Source of the DNA: Bog-950 sp046329495
Lineage (GTDB): Bacteria; Bacteroidota; Bacteroidia; Chitinophagales; LD1
Reading direction: 5' to 3'
Length of the DNA stretch: 64,000 bases
Assembly (NCBI GenBank): GCA_046329495.1
Contig: JAXLUO010000015.1
Span: 1 to 64,000, forward strand
Part shown: one piece after another, positions 25,602 through 33,108 of the stretch
Numbering within the stretch: position 1 is the stretch's first letter
How the letters are laid out: the number at the start of each line of letters is the position of its first letter
Position numbers and translations under genes: made by a program
The notes under the pieces: model-generated
Database searches by the model: none
What the model was told of the DNA's origin: nothing
What the model saw: only the letters and a program-made list of their open reading frames with translations

Positions 25602-27002
25602 ATGGGAAAATTAAAATTACGCGGAAAGGATTTACGTAGCATCGGTTACCCCGAAGGGCCTGTGGTAAGCGTAGCCATGCAGGTGATGGAGAAAAACTAT
25701 AAGCACGCTACCGCTGAGGAAGCCATTGAGGTGTTGGTTAAAGTGTTAGCAGAACCTGCGGAGTATATTACGGATGAGGTATTAGGTGCAATCGCAAAAT
25801 TGTTGGTGGAAGAACCAAAGAAGGTTTTTGAAGGCGTGGAGCTGAATGAAACAGGTATTCCGTTCAACACCTATGGTGCAGCGCATATTGAGGAAGGAGC
25901 CTTTGCCCAGATGCAGATAGCCGCGCGTTTACCGGTATCGGTAGCGGGGGCACTAATGCCCGATGCGCACCAGGGTTATGGACTGCCGATAGGCGGTGTA
26001 TTGGCAACAGAAAACGCCATTATACCTTATGGTGTTGGCGTTGATATCGGTTGCCGTATGTGCCTCAGCTTGTTTGATATACCGGCAGGTGATTTACTGG
26101 CCCGCGATAAGTTTTATACCCGCGAGTTGTTAGCGAACACCTTGTTTGGTGCAGGCCGAGAGTTTAAGGAGCTGGTGGAACACGAAGTGTTGGATCGTAA
26201 AGAATTCAATGCGGTGCCCTTCTTGAAAAACCTGCAGATGAAAGCAGCGAAGCAGTTGGGTTCATCAGGTTCGGGTAACCACTTTGTAGAATGGGGTATT
26301 GCTGATATTACAAGCGAACAGAATGCATTGGGTGTGTCGGCCGGTAAATATGTAGCCTTGTTATCGCATTCGGGTTCGCGTGGCCTGGGAGCTACCATTG
26401 CTAACCACTATACCAAACTGGCTATGGAGAAAACGGTGTTGCCGAAAGAGGCAAAGCATCTGGCCTGGTTAAACCTGGATAGCGAAGAAGGAATGGAATA
26501 CTGGCTGGCTATGAACCTGGCGGGCGATTATGCTTCGGCTTGTCACCACACCATCCACCGCAAAATGGCAAAGGCCATCGGCGAAAAACCGATTGCTATG
26601 GTGGAGAATCACCACAACTTTGCCTGGAAGGAAACCTGGGAAGGCAAGGAGGTGATCGTGCATCGCAAAGGCGCTACACCGGCCGGTAAGGATGTGTTGG
26701 GTATTATCCCCGGCAGCATGACTGCGCCCGGCTTTATTGTAAAAGGTAAAGGTGCTTCTGCTTCCATTAACTCGGCCTCGCACGGTGCAGGACGTAAAAT
26801 GAGCCGTGGTGCTGCTTTTAAAAGCATTACCCGCAACGCTTTAAAAGAGGTGTTAGACGCACACAATGTAAAATTGCTGGGCGGCGGATTGGATGAAGCG
26901 CCTATGGCGTACAAAAACATCCACGATGTAATGGCTGCACAGGAAGAATTGGTGGAAGTAGTTGGTCTGTTTTATCCGCGCATTGTTAAAATGGACGACT
27001 AA
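25602..27002 (+). CDS. rtcB: RNA-splicing ligase RtcB family protein
   Basis: A 466-residue GTP-dependent RNA ligase that joins 2',3'-cyclic phosphate ends to 5'-OH ends, in RNA repair or tRNA splicing. Metal-binding and catalytic motifs are visible in order: GVGVDIGCRM (Asp and Cys ligands), GSSGSGNHFVEW, LSHSGSRGLG, VENHHNFAW and SASHGAGRKMSR. The last histidine is the one guanylylated in known enzymes. All key residues are intact. A GTG at 25566 and an ATG at 25575 are possible earlier starts. I chose 25602 because homologues start near KLRGKDL and an AG-rich stretch lies just before it. No archease or PrfH gene is nearby. Confidence 0.93.
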   Translation: MGKLKLRGKDLRSIGYPEGPVVSVAMQVMEKNYKHATAEEAIEVLVKVLAEPAEYITDEVLGAIAKLLVEEPKKVFEGVELNETGIPFNTYGAAHIEEGAFAQMQIAARLPVSVAGALMPDAHQGYGLPIGGVLATENAIIPYGVGVDIGCRMCLSLFDIPAGDLLARDKFYTRELLANTLFGAGREFKELVEHEVLDRKEFNAVPFLKNLQMKAAKQLGSSGSGNHFVEWGIADITSEQNALGVSAGKYVALLSHSGSRGLGATIANHYTKLAMEKTVLPKEAKHLAWLNLDSEEGMEYWLAMNLAGDYASACHHTIHRKMAKAIGEKPIAMVENHHNFAWKETWEGKEVIVHRKGATPAGKDVLGIIPGSMTAPGFIVKGKGASASINSASHGAGRKMSRGAAFKSITRNALKEVLDAHNVKLLGGGLDEAPMAYKNIHDVMAAQEELVEVVGLFYPRIVKMDD

Positions 27003-27080
27003 CCTTACGTAAACGAATTAGTGAATTTTTTAAAACAAGTAAATGACAAAACAGAAAAACATAAGTGTATAGCCTAAGGT

Positions 27081-27130
27081 GGCAGGTTCTTCCTGTTGCC
27101 CGGGGTATGCGCCGGGATAACAAAGGAGGT
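27081..27130 (+). promoter_or_regulatory. Two leader hairpins and a perfect Shine-Dalgarno sequence
   Basis: CAGG/CCTG with flanking GG/CC forms a first hairpin (27081-27100). CCCGG and CCGGG (27099-27116) form a second. AAAGGAGGT at 27122-27130 matches the anti-Shine-Dalgarno perfectly and is five bases from the next ATG. Such strong sites are rare in Bacteroidota. Confidence 0.65.
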
Positions 27131-27134
27131 AACT

Positions 27135-27281
27135 ATGGAATTAACATTAGTATTAATAAAAGCAGCGGCTATTGCATTTGTTGTTTTAACAAAGCAACTA
27201 AAAGCACAACGCACCGAAACAAAGCCTTTGGGCCAACCGGTGCCTGCAGGAGCCCCTGCCCCAAACGGCGTAACAGGTTAA
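27135..27281 (+). CDS. 48-residue protein with N-terminal hydrophobic helix
   Basis: A 48-residue protein starting MELTLVLIKAAAIAFVVLTK. It has a single hydrophobic helix, then a basic segment (KQLKAQR) and a flexible tail rich in Pro, Gly and Ala. The start is fixed by a perfect Shine-Dalgarno sequence five bases before the ATG. It could be a small single-span membrane protein. No family is recognised. It lies between the leader hairpins and the strong downstream hairpins, directly after rtcB, and may belong to the same locus. Confidence 0.65.
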   Translation: MELTLVLIKAAAIAFVVLTKQLKAQRTETKPLGQPVPAGAPAPNGVTG

Positions 27282-27283
27282 CA

Positions 27284-27312
27284 GCGTGCCAACCTTTAAC
27301 AAGGTGGCACGC
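27284..27312 (+). other. Near-perfect hairpin after the 48-codon gene
   Basis: GCGTGCC pairs with GGCACGC and ACCTT with AAGGT, with one bulged A and loop TAAC. It begins two bases after the stop codon and has no T-tract, so it is a stabilising or regulatory hairpin rather than a classical terminator. Confidence 0.6.
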
Positions 27313-27331
27313 AACTTTAACATATTACTAA

Positions 27332-27380
27332 AGCAGCGGTAATGGGTTGAGGTACAGCCCTCATTTTAATGCTGCTGTTT
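27332..27380 (+). terminator. Compound hairpin, probable terminator of the RtcB locus
   Basis: Outer stem AGCAGC/GCTGCT and inner stem TGAGG/CCTCA, followed by GTTT and an A-rich run. The T-tract is weak. It is the last structure before the TPR gene. Confidence 0.5.
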
Positions 27381-27489
27381 AAAAGTGTAAAAATGTACAG
27401 CAGGCATGTATCACTAAGCGTTAAATAAACGTCTATAATAGCTGTTGTAAATACACCAAGCAAAAAACGCAATTAAATACTGGTAATAA

Positions 27490-28041
27490 ATGGATACACA
27501 AGTAGAGGACATGATTTTGCAGGTCGATCGTTTATTTGAAGATGGAGAATATGCCGAGGGCCGTCAGGTGCTGGAAGATATTCTGGAAATGGAGCCCGAT
27601 TGCGGTCGTGCCCACAACCACATCGGCTGGCTGTATTACTACAAACTCGATAACTACCGCAAGGCAGAGTATCACTACAAACTGGCTATTAAATTTTCGC
27701 CGCGCTTTCCAGCAGCCTGGATCAACTATTGTAACTTCCTGAATTACCTGGGCCGTTTCGAAGAATTGAAGAAACATGCAGCTATTGCTATGGCCGTGCC
27801 CGGCGTTAGCAAAGCGGTAATGATGAACTTGCTGGGGCAGGCACACGAAGCAGAAGGCTTATACATTCAGGCTTTGGATTACTACCACGAGGCCTACATG
27901 AAAGCCCTGAATAAAACGGATTACAAGTTGTTTCTTGAAAACTTTAACCGGGTAAAGGAAAAGACTTCTGCCTATAGCCGTTTCAAGCTGTTCTTTGCAA
28001 AAACCAAAGCAGCTGCCGCCCAGGGGCAGAATACCAAATAA
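27490..28041 (+). CDS. TPR-repeat protein
   Basis: A 183-residue soluble protein of tetratricopeptide repeats. Repeat units are seen as YAEGRQVLEDILEMEPDCGRAH, then NYRKAEYHYKLAIKFSPRFPAAW, and a later GLYIQALDYYHEAYMKAL. TPR proteins act as scaffolds, and no enzymatic motif is present. It begins with an ATG and lies about 110 bp after the last hairpin of the RtcB locus. It ends 14 bp before the convergent serine hydrolase. Whether it belongs functionally to the RtcB locus is not known. Confidence 0.82.
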   Translation: MDTQVEDMILQVDRLFEDGEYAEGRQVLEDILEMEPDCGRAHNHIGWLYYYKLDNYRKAEYHYKLAIKFSPRFPAAWINYCNFLNYLGRFEELKKHAAIAMAVPGVSKAVMMNLLGQAHEAEGLYIQALDYYHEAYMKALNKTDYKLFLENFNRVKEKTSAYSRFKLFFAKTKAAAAQGQNTK

Positions 28042-28055
28042 AGTAAGGTAGTTTA

Positions 28056-29324
28056 TTACTGTGCCGAAGCAATACCTGTAAAGGTTTTCAACTGGTTCAA
28101 CACGTCCCAAACGGGTTGGGTCCAGTAGTTGTTGTTATTGCTCTTGTTGCCTAATACAATAACCGTATAGCCATCATCCAGGTCGCGGGCAAACACATTG
28201 TTGCTGCCGTGCCAAAAACCGTTGTGGTATATCAGGTAGCTTTTATCCGGTTGTTTTAACATGCGCCAGCCGTAGCCGTAGTTGCGTTCTTTTTCGCCGG
28301 CAAAGCTGTATTTGTCTAAACTGCGTGGCTTGTAAGCTTCCTGCAAGCTCTCCTCGCTTAACAGTAAACCGTTGCGTAGGGCATTGTCCCACTTCAACAT
28401 ATCTTCAACGGAAGAGTAAATGCCTTTATCGCCCACCACACCATCATAAATGTTGTTCTTCCAAACTGCACCCTTTGCTGTATAGCTGGTTGTGCCGCGG
28501 AAGGTGGTAGAATCTGCCGGATTAAACACATACGAATCATCCATGCCCAGCGGCGCGAAAATAAAATCGTGCATAAACTGGTGATAGCTCATCGCCGTTA
28601 CCTGCTCAACAATCGAAGCCAGGATGGCGTAATTGGTATTGCAGTAAATAAACATGTGGTCGGGCTTGCAGCGCAGGCTCGGCTTCATTACCGTAAAGTA
28701 ATTGATCACATCCTGGTTAGTGATATACTCGGCGCTCTTGGTAAAGTATTCTTTTGGGAACACCGTGTAATCGGGCAAACCGGTGCGGTGGCTTAACAAT
28801 AAACGCACGGTAATGTCCTTGTAAGGAAAATCAGGAAAGAATTTCTGAATAGAATCATCCAATGATAAAAAGCCCTGCTCGGCTAACAAAAGAATAGCGG
28901 AACCGGTAAAGGTTTTAGAAACCGAAGCCAATTGCACAGGTGAATGCACCGTCATAGGATCTTTGGTGCTGAAATCGCCATAACCAAAAGCGCCTTCATA
29001 CAAAGGCACGCCGTTTTTGGCAACTAATACAGCGCCGTTAAAGTGGTCGTTCTTTACACGCTTGCGGTAAAACGAATCAATGATATCGGTGGCCTTCATA
29101 CTGGCCAGTTGCATAATGTCAAAACTTTCGCCCGAGGCACATTCTTCTTCAGTAAGGTTCGAGAAGATGTTATTACCCGGCATAGCCGATACCGGCAATA
29201 GCGCGCAGGTAAATGAAACTGTCAGTAACCAGACAAATAGTTGAGGCAATTTCACGGGGTACAATAGTTTAGTCAATAGTTGGTTAACGGTTTTACTGTT
29301 ATTAAGCCCTTTGGGTTTCGTCAT
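28056..29324 (-). CDS. Beta-lactamase-family serine hydrolase (paralogue)
   Basis: A 422-residue exported serine hydrolase. An N-terminal segment (LPQLFVWLLTVSFTCALLP) is a signal peptide after a basic start. The motifs are ASVSKTFTGS (catalytic Ser and Lys), YCNTNYA, and YHNGFWHGS. It shares gene order of motifs and long stretches (DGVVGDKGIYS, EAYKPRS, NYGYGWRM) with the hydrolase at 23328-24491, showing a duplication. Both are on the same strand and flank the RtcB locus. The substrate is unknown. It is likely periplasmic. Confidence 0.87.
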   Translation of the reverse strand: MTKPKGLNNSKTVNQLLTKLLYPVKLPQLFVWLLTVSFTCALLPVSAMPGNNIFSNLTEEECASGESFDIMQLASMKATDIIDSFYRKRVKNDHFNGAVLVAKNGVPLYEGAFGYGDFSTKDPMTVHSPVQLASVSKTFTGSAILLLAEQGFLSLDDSIQKFFPDFPYKDITVRLLLSHRTGLPDYTVFPKEYFTKSAEYITNQDVINYFTVMKPSLRCKPDHMFIYCNTNYAILASIVEQVTAMSYHQFMHDFIFAPLGMDDSYVFNPADSTTFRGTTSYTAKGAVWKNNIYDGVVGDKGIYSSVEDMLKWDNALRNGLLLSEESLQEAYKPRSLDKYSFAGEKERNYGYGWRMLKQPDKSYLIYHNGFWHGSNNVFARDLDDGYTVIVLGNKSNNNNYWTQPVWDVLNQLKTFTGIASAQ

Positions 29325-29536
29325 TTCGCCGGTTTTTGAACAAAAAATCCACGTTTATTACAAAAAACACCGCATAAACGGCTATAAATCACCTTTTTCC
29401 TCCGAAAGCCGACGAATAAAAGGTATATCCTTCAAAAATGAAAGGTACGGGGCTGTTAAAGAAGTTAAATGAGGAAAGGTTTCTAACAAATGTCTTACGT
29501 CTTGTAGGTTACATAGTGCAAAGCAGAGGGCTTGCC

Positions 29537-32116
29537 CTAAAGTTTAACAAACTTCCTGCTAACTGTGCTGCGCCCTTTTAATTGTAGAAGGTAAGTGCCG
29601 GCCGGTAATGCGCTTACATCTAACCGGGTTTGTGGTTGCGGCAAATTGCACTGCAACACTTCCTGGCCTGCTAAGTTGTAAATAGTTGCAGCGCTAAAAT
29701 GCTCTGCCGATTGTATTTGCAATTGCGCTGTTGTTGGATTTGGGAACAGGCGCACATCTAAAGTTGGTTCTATATCCTTTACCGAAATAACAACCGTAGT
29801 ATCCTGCGCCAAATTTACCCCCAGCGAATCAAGCGAATAACTATAAATGCTGCGGCCATAGGTGCCCGCCACCACTTCCTGCTTCGCATTATTAATGCAT
29901 AATTCAAACACGGGCACCACCGGCATGTTCAGGCCCAATCGTTGCCAGTCGTTGCCGGCATCCAGCGTTACATATACACCACCATCAGTAGCGGCAAACA
30001 ATACACTGTCGCTACCCGGTAAAACCAGCAAATCGTTTACACCAACTGCAGGCAAATTGCCCGAAATGTCCTGCCAGTTAGCTCCGCGGTTAACCGAGCG
30101 GTGCACATGCGCTATGTATTCGTTACTGCGGTAGCCCGAGTGCGATACAAAAACCGTATTGCTGTTATTGGGTGATGCTTTTACACTCGTTACATACCTA
30201 TCCGGCAAGCCTGCCGAAACATTCGTCCAGCTATTGCAATCGTTATCGGTACGCCAAACATTACCATCGGTAGTGCAGGCATAAATCAGGTTGGCATCTT
30301 TGGCAGAACTGCTCAATCCGCTGATAACATTAAACGATTGCCCGGCACTGTTACCGGTTACATCACCATCGGTTAAATCGCCGCTCATTTTTTCCCAATT
30401 ATTTAACGGGGCGGAAGTCATCCGGTATACATAATTAGTTCCTGCATAAAAACGTGTAGGGTCGGTAGCATTCATTATGTAGGGGAAGTCCCAGTTAATG
30501 CGGTCCGTTTGATCAATGCCTGCGGTAAAATCAAAAAAGTTGTTGCCTCCATCATTGGTATATACCATGGCACCATTTTGTGTTTCGCAGAAAAACGTAA
30601 GTGGATCCGTGGGATGGAATATCGGCCGGAAACCATCGCCGCCCCAAATGCGGTTCCATAACGTAATGCTAAGCGCATTGCCGCCGCTGGTACCGTTATC
30701 CTGCGCACCGCCATAATAAGTTGTAGGGTCATGCGGATTATAGGCCACCCGGTAGAACTGCGTATTCGGTATATTCTCTACATCGTTCCAGGTAGCTCCT
30801 AAATCCTCCGTTTTATATAAGCCGCCATCCGTTGCCAGCATAAACGTGTTACCGTCCACAAAAACCATGTCGTGCTTATCGGCGTGTACTTCATAGGTCC
30901 ACCATTCGGGGTCTGCAGTTTCCCAAAAAACATTAGTGGGGTTGCTTACATCACCGCGATACAATTGTATACCGCCTACATAAACTATATTGTCGTTGGT
31001 AGGGTCTACCCGTATTAATCCAAAATACCATCCGAAATAATAGCCGCCGCTTCCATAAATTTCATTTTGCACGGTGCTTACATCCAGTGGCGTCCAAGTA
31101 CTGCCGGCATTGCTGCTAACATAAATGCCCTTTAAGCTTTTAAAGGTATCTACCACACACGCATAAATCTTGTCGGGGTTCTGGGCGCTCATAGCCAAAC
31201 TTATGCGTCCCAGGGGTTCCTGGTTAAACGAGGCATTTACCGGTTGCCAGGTAGCACCGGCATCGCTTGTTTTCCAAAGTTTGCTCTGTAAACCCGAGTT
31301 GGTGTTCTCGGTATTGGAGCGTATGCTGTTCCAGGTGGCTGCATACAACACGGTTGTATCCATCGGGTTTATCAGTAGGTCAATACAACCTGCATTGGTG
31401 CCGGCAATCAGCACCCGTTGCCAGTTAATACCGCCATCGGTTGTTTTATAAACCCCGCGCAAACTATCCGGTGCAAACGGATTACCCATGGTAGCGGCAT
31501 ACATGGTTTGGGTATTAACCGGGTTAATCACCAGTTTAGAAATAACACCTTGTTGGGCTAAGGCGAAGGCTTGCCATGTTTCGCCGCCATCGGTGCTGCG
31601 ATATAAACCATTTCCGTTATAAGTGTACCGCACCATGTTACGGTCGCCGGTGCCGGCATAAAGTATGTTCGGGCTTTGCGGGTCGTATACAATACAGGAA
31701 ATGGCCAGGTAACTTTCCGAATCAAATACGGGATACCAATTGGCGCCCCCGTCATTCGTTTTAAAAATCCCGCCTGCGGCATTGCCGGCCAGCATCACAT
31801 TGGGGTTGCCGGGTTTTACTGCCACGCAGTTAATTCTACCGCCGATATTACCGGGCCCCTGCAAAACCCAATTGCTGCTAACACCGGCCGAGCGTGTGCC
31901 AAGGTTCAGGCTGGCGCTAATTTGTTGCATCACCTGTTTATAGGCAGCTTCATCAAACACCGCATCGGGATACATGCGTTGCAGCATAAAGTTTTCATAA
32001 GGCACTTCTATCTGCTTCTCTTTTTCTGTTTCCGTTTCAGTAGCTAAGGTGCGGCTGATACCAACTACACCTAAAGCTGCAAGTAACAATGCAGCGCTAT
32101 ACAACAGTGTTTTCAT
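29537..32116 (-). CDS. Secreted BNR/Asp-box propeller protein with T9SS type A domain
   Basis: An 859-residue surface protein (an earlier ATG at 32128 adds four residues). After a signal peptide the protein is a series of blades with Asp-box motifs (STDGGETW, TTDGGINW, TSDAGATW, NAGSTW, NDGGNNF), as found in sialidase-like and VPS10-like propellers. These motifs mark the fold, not enzyme activity, and no sialidase catalytic set is evident. The last ~80 residues form a T9SS type A sorting domain (LFPNPTTAQL, LPAGTYLLQLKG). It is a probable secreted or cell-surface protein of unknown ligand. Confidence 0.85.
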   Translation of the reverse strand: MKTLLYSAALLLAALGVVGISRTLATETETEKEKQIEVPYENFMLQRMYPDAVFDEAAYKQVMQQISASLNLGTRSAGVSSNWVLQGPGNIGGRINCVAVKPGNPNVMLAGNAAGGIFKTNDGGANWYPVFDSESYLAISCIVYDPQSPNILYAGTGDRNMVRYTYNGNGLYRSTDGGETWQAFALAQQGVISKLVINPVNTQTMYAATMGNPFAPDSLRGVYKTTDGGINWQRVLIAGTNAGCIDLLINPMDTTVLYAATWNSIRSNTENTNSGLQSKLWKTSDAGATWQPVNASFNQEPLGRISLAMSAQNPDKIYACVVDTFKSLKGIYVSSNAGSTWTPLDVSTVQNEIYGSGGYYFGWYFGLIRVDPTNDNIVYVGGIQLYRGDVSNPTNVFWETADPEWWTYEVHADKHDMVFVDGNTFMLATDGGLYKTEDLGATWNDVENIPNTQFYRVAYNPHDPTTYYGGAQDNGTSGGNALSITLWNRIWGGDGFRPIFHPTDPLTFFCETQNGAMVYTNDGGNNFFDFTAGIDQTDRINWDFPYIMNATDPTRFYAGTNYVYRMTSAPLNNWEKMSGDLTDGDVTGNSAGQSFNVISGLSSSAKDANLIYACTTDGNVWRTDNDCNSWTNVSAGLPDRYVTSVKASPNNSNTVFVSHSGYRSNEYIAHVHRSVNRGANWQDISGNLPAVGVNDLLVLPGSDSVLFAATDGGVYVTLDAGNDWQRLGLNMPVVPVFELCINNAKQEVVAGTYGRSIYSYSLDSLGVNLAQDTTVVISVKDIEPTLDVRLFPNPTTAQLQIQSAEHFSAATIYNLAGQEVLQCNLPQPQTRLDVSALPAGTYLLQLKGRSTVSRKFVKL

Positions 32117-32164
32117 TCCCACGGGCATTTACACCGAAGGTAAGCCTTTTACCCCTACAAACAC

Positions 32165-32197
32165 AAATGCCATAACCTTGTGCAGATTATGGCATTT
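32165..32197. terminator. Perfect 11-bp hairpin between two minus-strand genes
   Basis: AAATGCCATAA and TTATGGCATTT are exact inverted copies around an 11-base loop. It lies beyond the end of the DUF4142 gene on its transcribed side, with a moderate T-rich follow-up (TTTGTGTTTG). Confidence 0.65.
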
Positions 32198-32216
32198 ACT
32201 GTGCTGAAATCCATCT

Positions 32217-32735
32217 TTATAGCGCCATCCGTATACTATCGGCTGTGTTGTAATGCATTTGTATGTGTGGTAAAAAGCGGCTTGCATAACCCTTTACCGC
32301 GCTGTGTTGCCCGCTGTTTATTTCGTTCTGGAACATTTGTATCACCTTTTGGTGGTCGCGTACCTGTCCGCCTATATAGGTAGTATCAAAGCTATGTCCA
32401 TTGGCATTGTTCAGCATTTGTTTCATGCTTTGGTGGGCAGCGCTAAGTGTATCGGGATACGATTTACCTAAAGCCGTTGCCATTGAATCTAAACTGTTAC
32501 GGGCTGTGGTGTGGTCGCTAACCATCCAACTGCCAAAATTCACCACGGTTATCGAATTTCCTTTTGCCATCGCAATCTGTCCCGCATCTATCTCTGCTAC
32601 ATTCGCCTCCTTGGCCATAGCCATAAACTGCTCGTCCTGATTGTTTAGCTGATTGTTGTTCTTGGTATTGTTGTCATCGTTTTTCGAACAGCCGGCAACT
32701 GCCACCAGCGCAAGCGCCCAAAGTATCTTTTTCAT
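32217..32735 (-). CDS. DUF4142 lipoprotein
   Basis: A 172-residue protein with a lipoprotein signal peptide and lipobox LVAVAGC. An Asn-rich linker and a helical DUF4142 domain follow (EQFMAMAKEANVAEIDAGQIA, SDHTTARNSLDSMA, and the final HIQMHYNTAD). DUF4142 proteins form a four-helix ferritin-like bundle in the envelope of many bacteria and are of unknown function, often linked with stress. It is probably anchored in the outer membrane. It sits alone. Confidence 0.88.
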   Translation of the reverse strand: MKKILWALALVAVAGCSKNDDNNTKNNNQLNNQDEQFMAMAKEANVAEIDAGQIAMAKGNSITVVNFGSWMVSDHTTARNSLDSMATALGKSYPDTLSAAHQSMKQMLNNANGHSFDTTYIGGQVRDHQKVIQMFQNEINSGQHSAVKGYASRFLPHIQMHYNTADSIRMAL

Positions 32736-32870
32736 ATCTGCATTTTTGTTTGTAATGCCTCCCTACCGCCAAAAGCATTCCAGCTTAACATGTGTGTGGT
32801 ATGTACAGTCACACACCATCCGTGGGCATTTGCCACAGCCTAACCACGCAAACGGGGAATGAACTTGCCC

Positions 32871-32987
32871 TTACAGCCACACTAAAAGCGAAAGCACTAC
32901 ACCGGCAGCTATTAAGCCCAGCAACAAAAACAACCAGTAATACTTTTTAGGTGGCTTTGGCACATCCTGACTAACCTGATCGCCCAT
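32871..32987 (-). CDS. 38-residue single-span membrane protein
   Basis: MGDQVSQDVPKPPKKYYW then a hydrophobic helix (LFLLLGLIAAGVVLSLLVWL) to the end. It has a cytoplasmic proline/lysine segment and one membrane span. The open frame extends upstream to 33071 but is not convincing. The ATG at 32987 gives a compact tail-anchored protein. No family is recognised. A real gene is likely but not certain. Confidence 0.55.
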   Translation of the reverse strand: MGDQVSQDVPKPPKKYYWLFLLLGLIAAGVVLSLLVWL

Positions 32988-33108
32988 AACTACTTTTTTA
33001 TTCAGTTGCGGCAAAACCTGTACCCTGCAAATAAAAAACCCGGCTACCAATAAGCAGCCGGGCCGAAACAAAACTCAAACACACAAGCTTGAGTTTTACT
33101 TATCGTAG

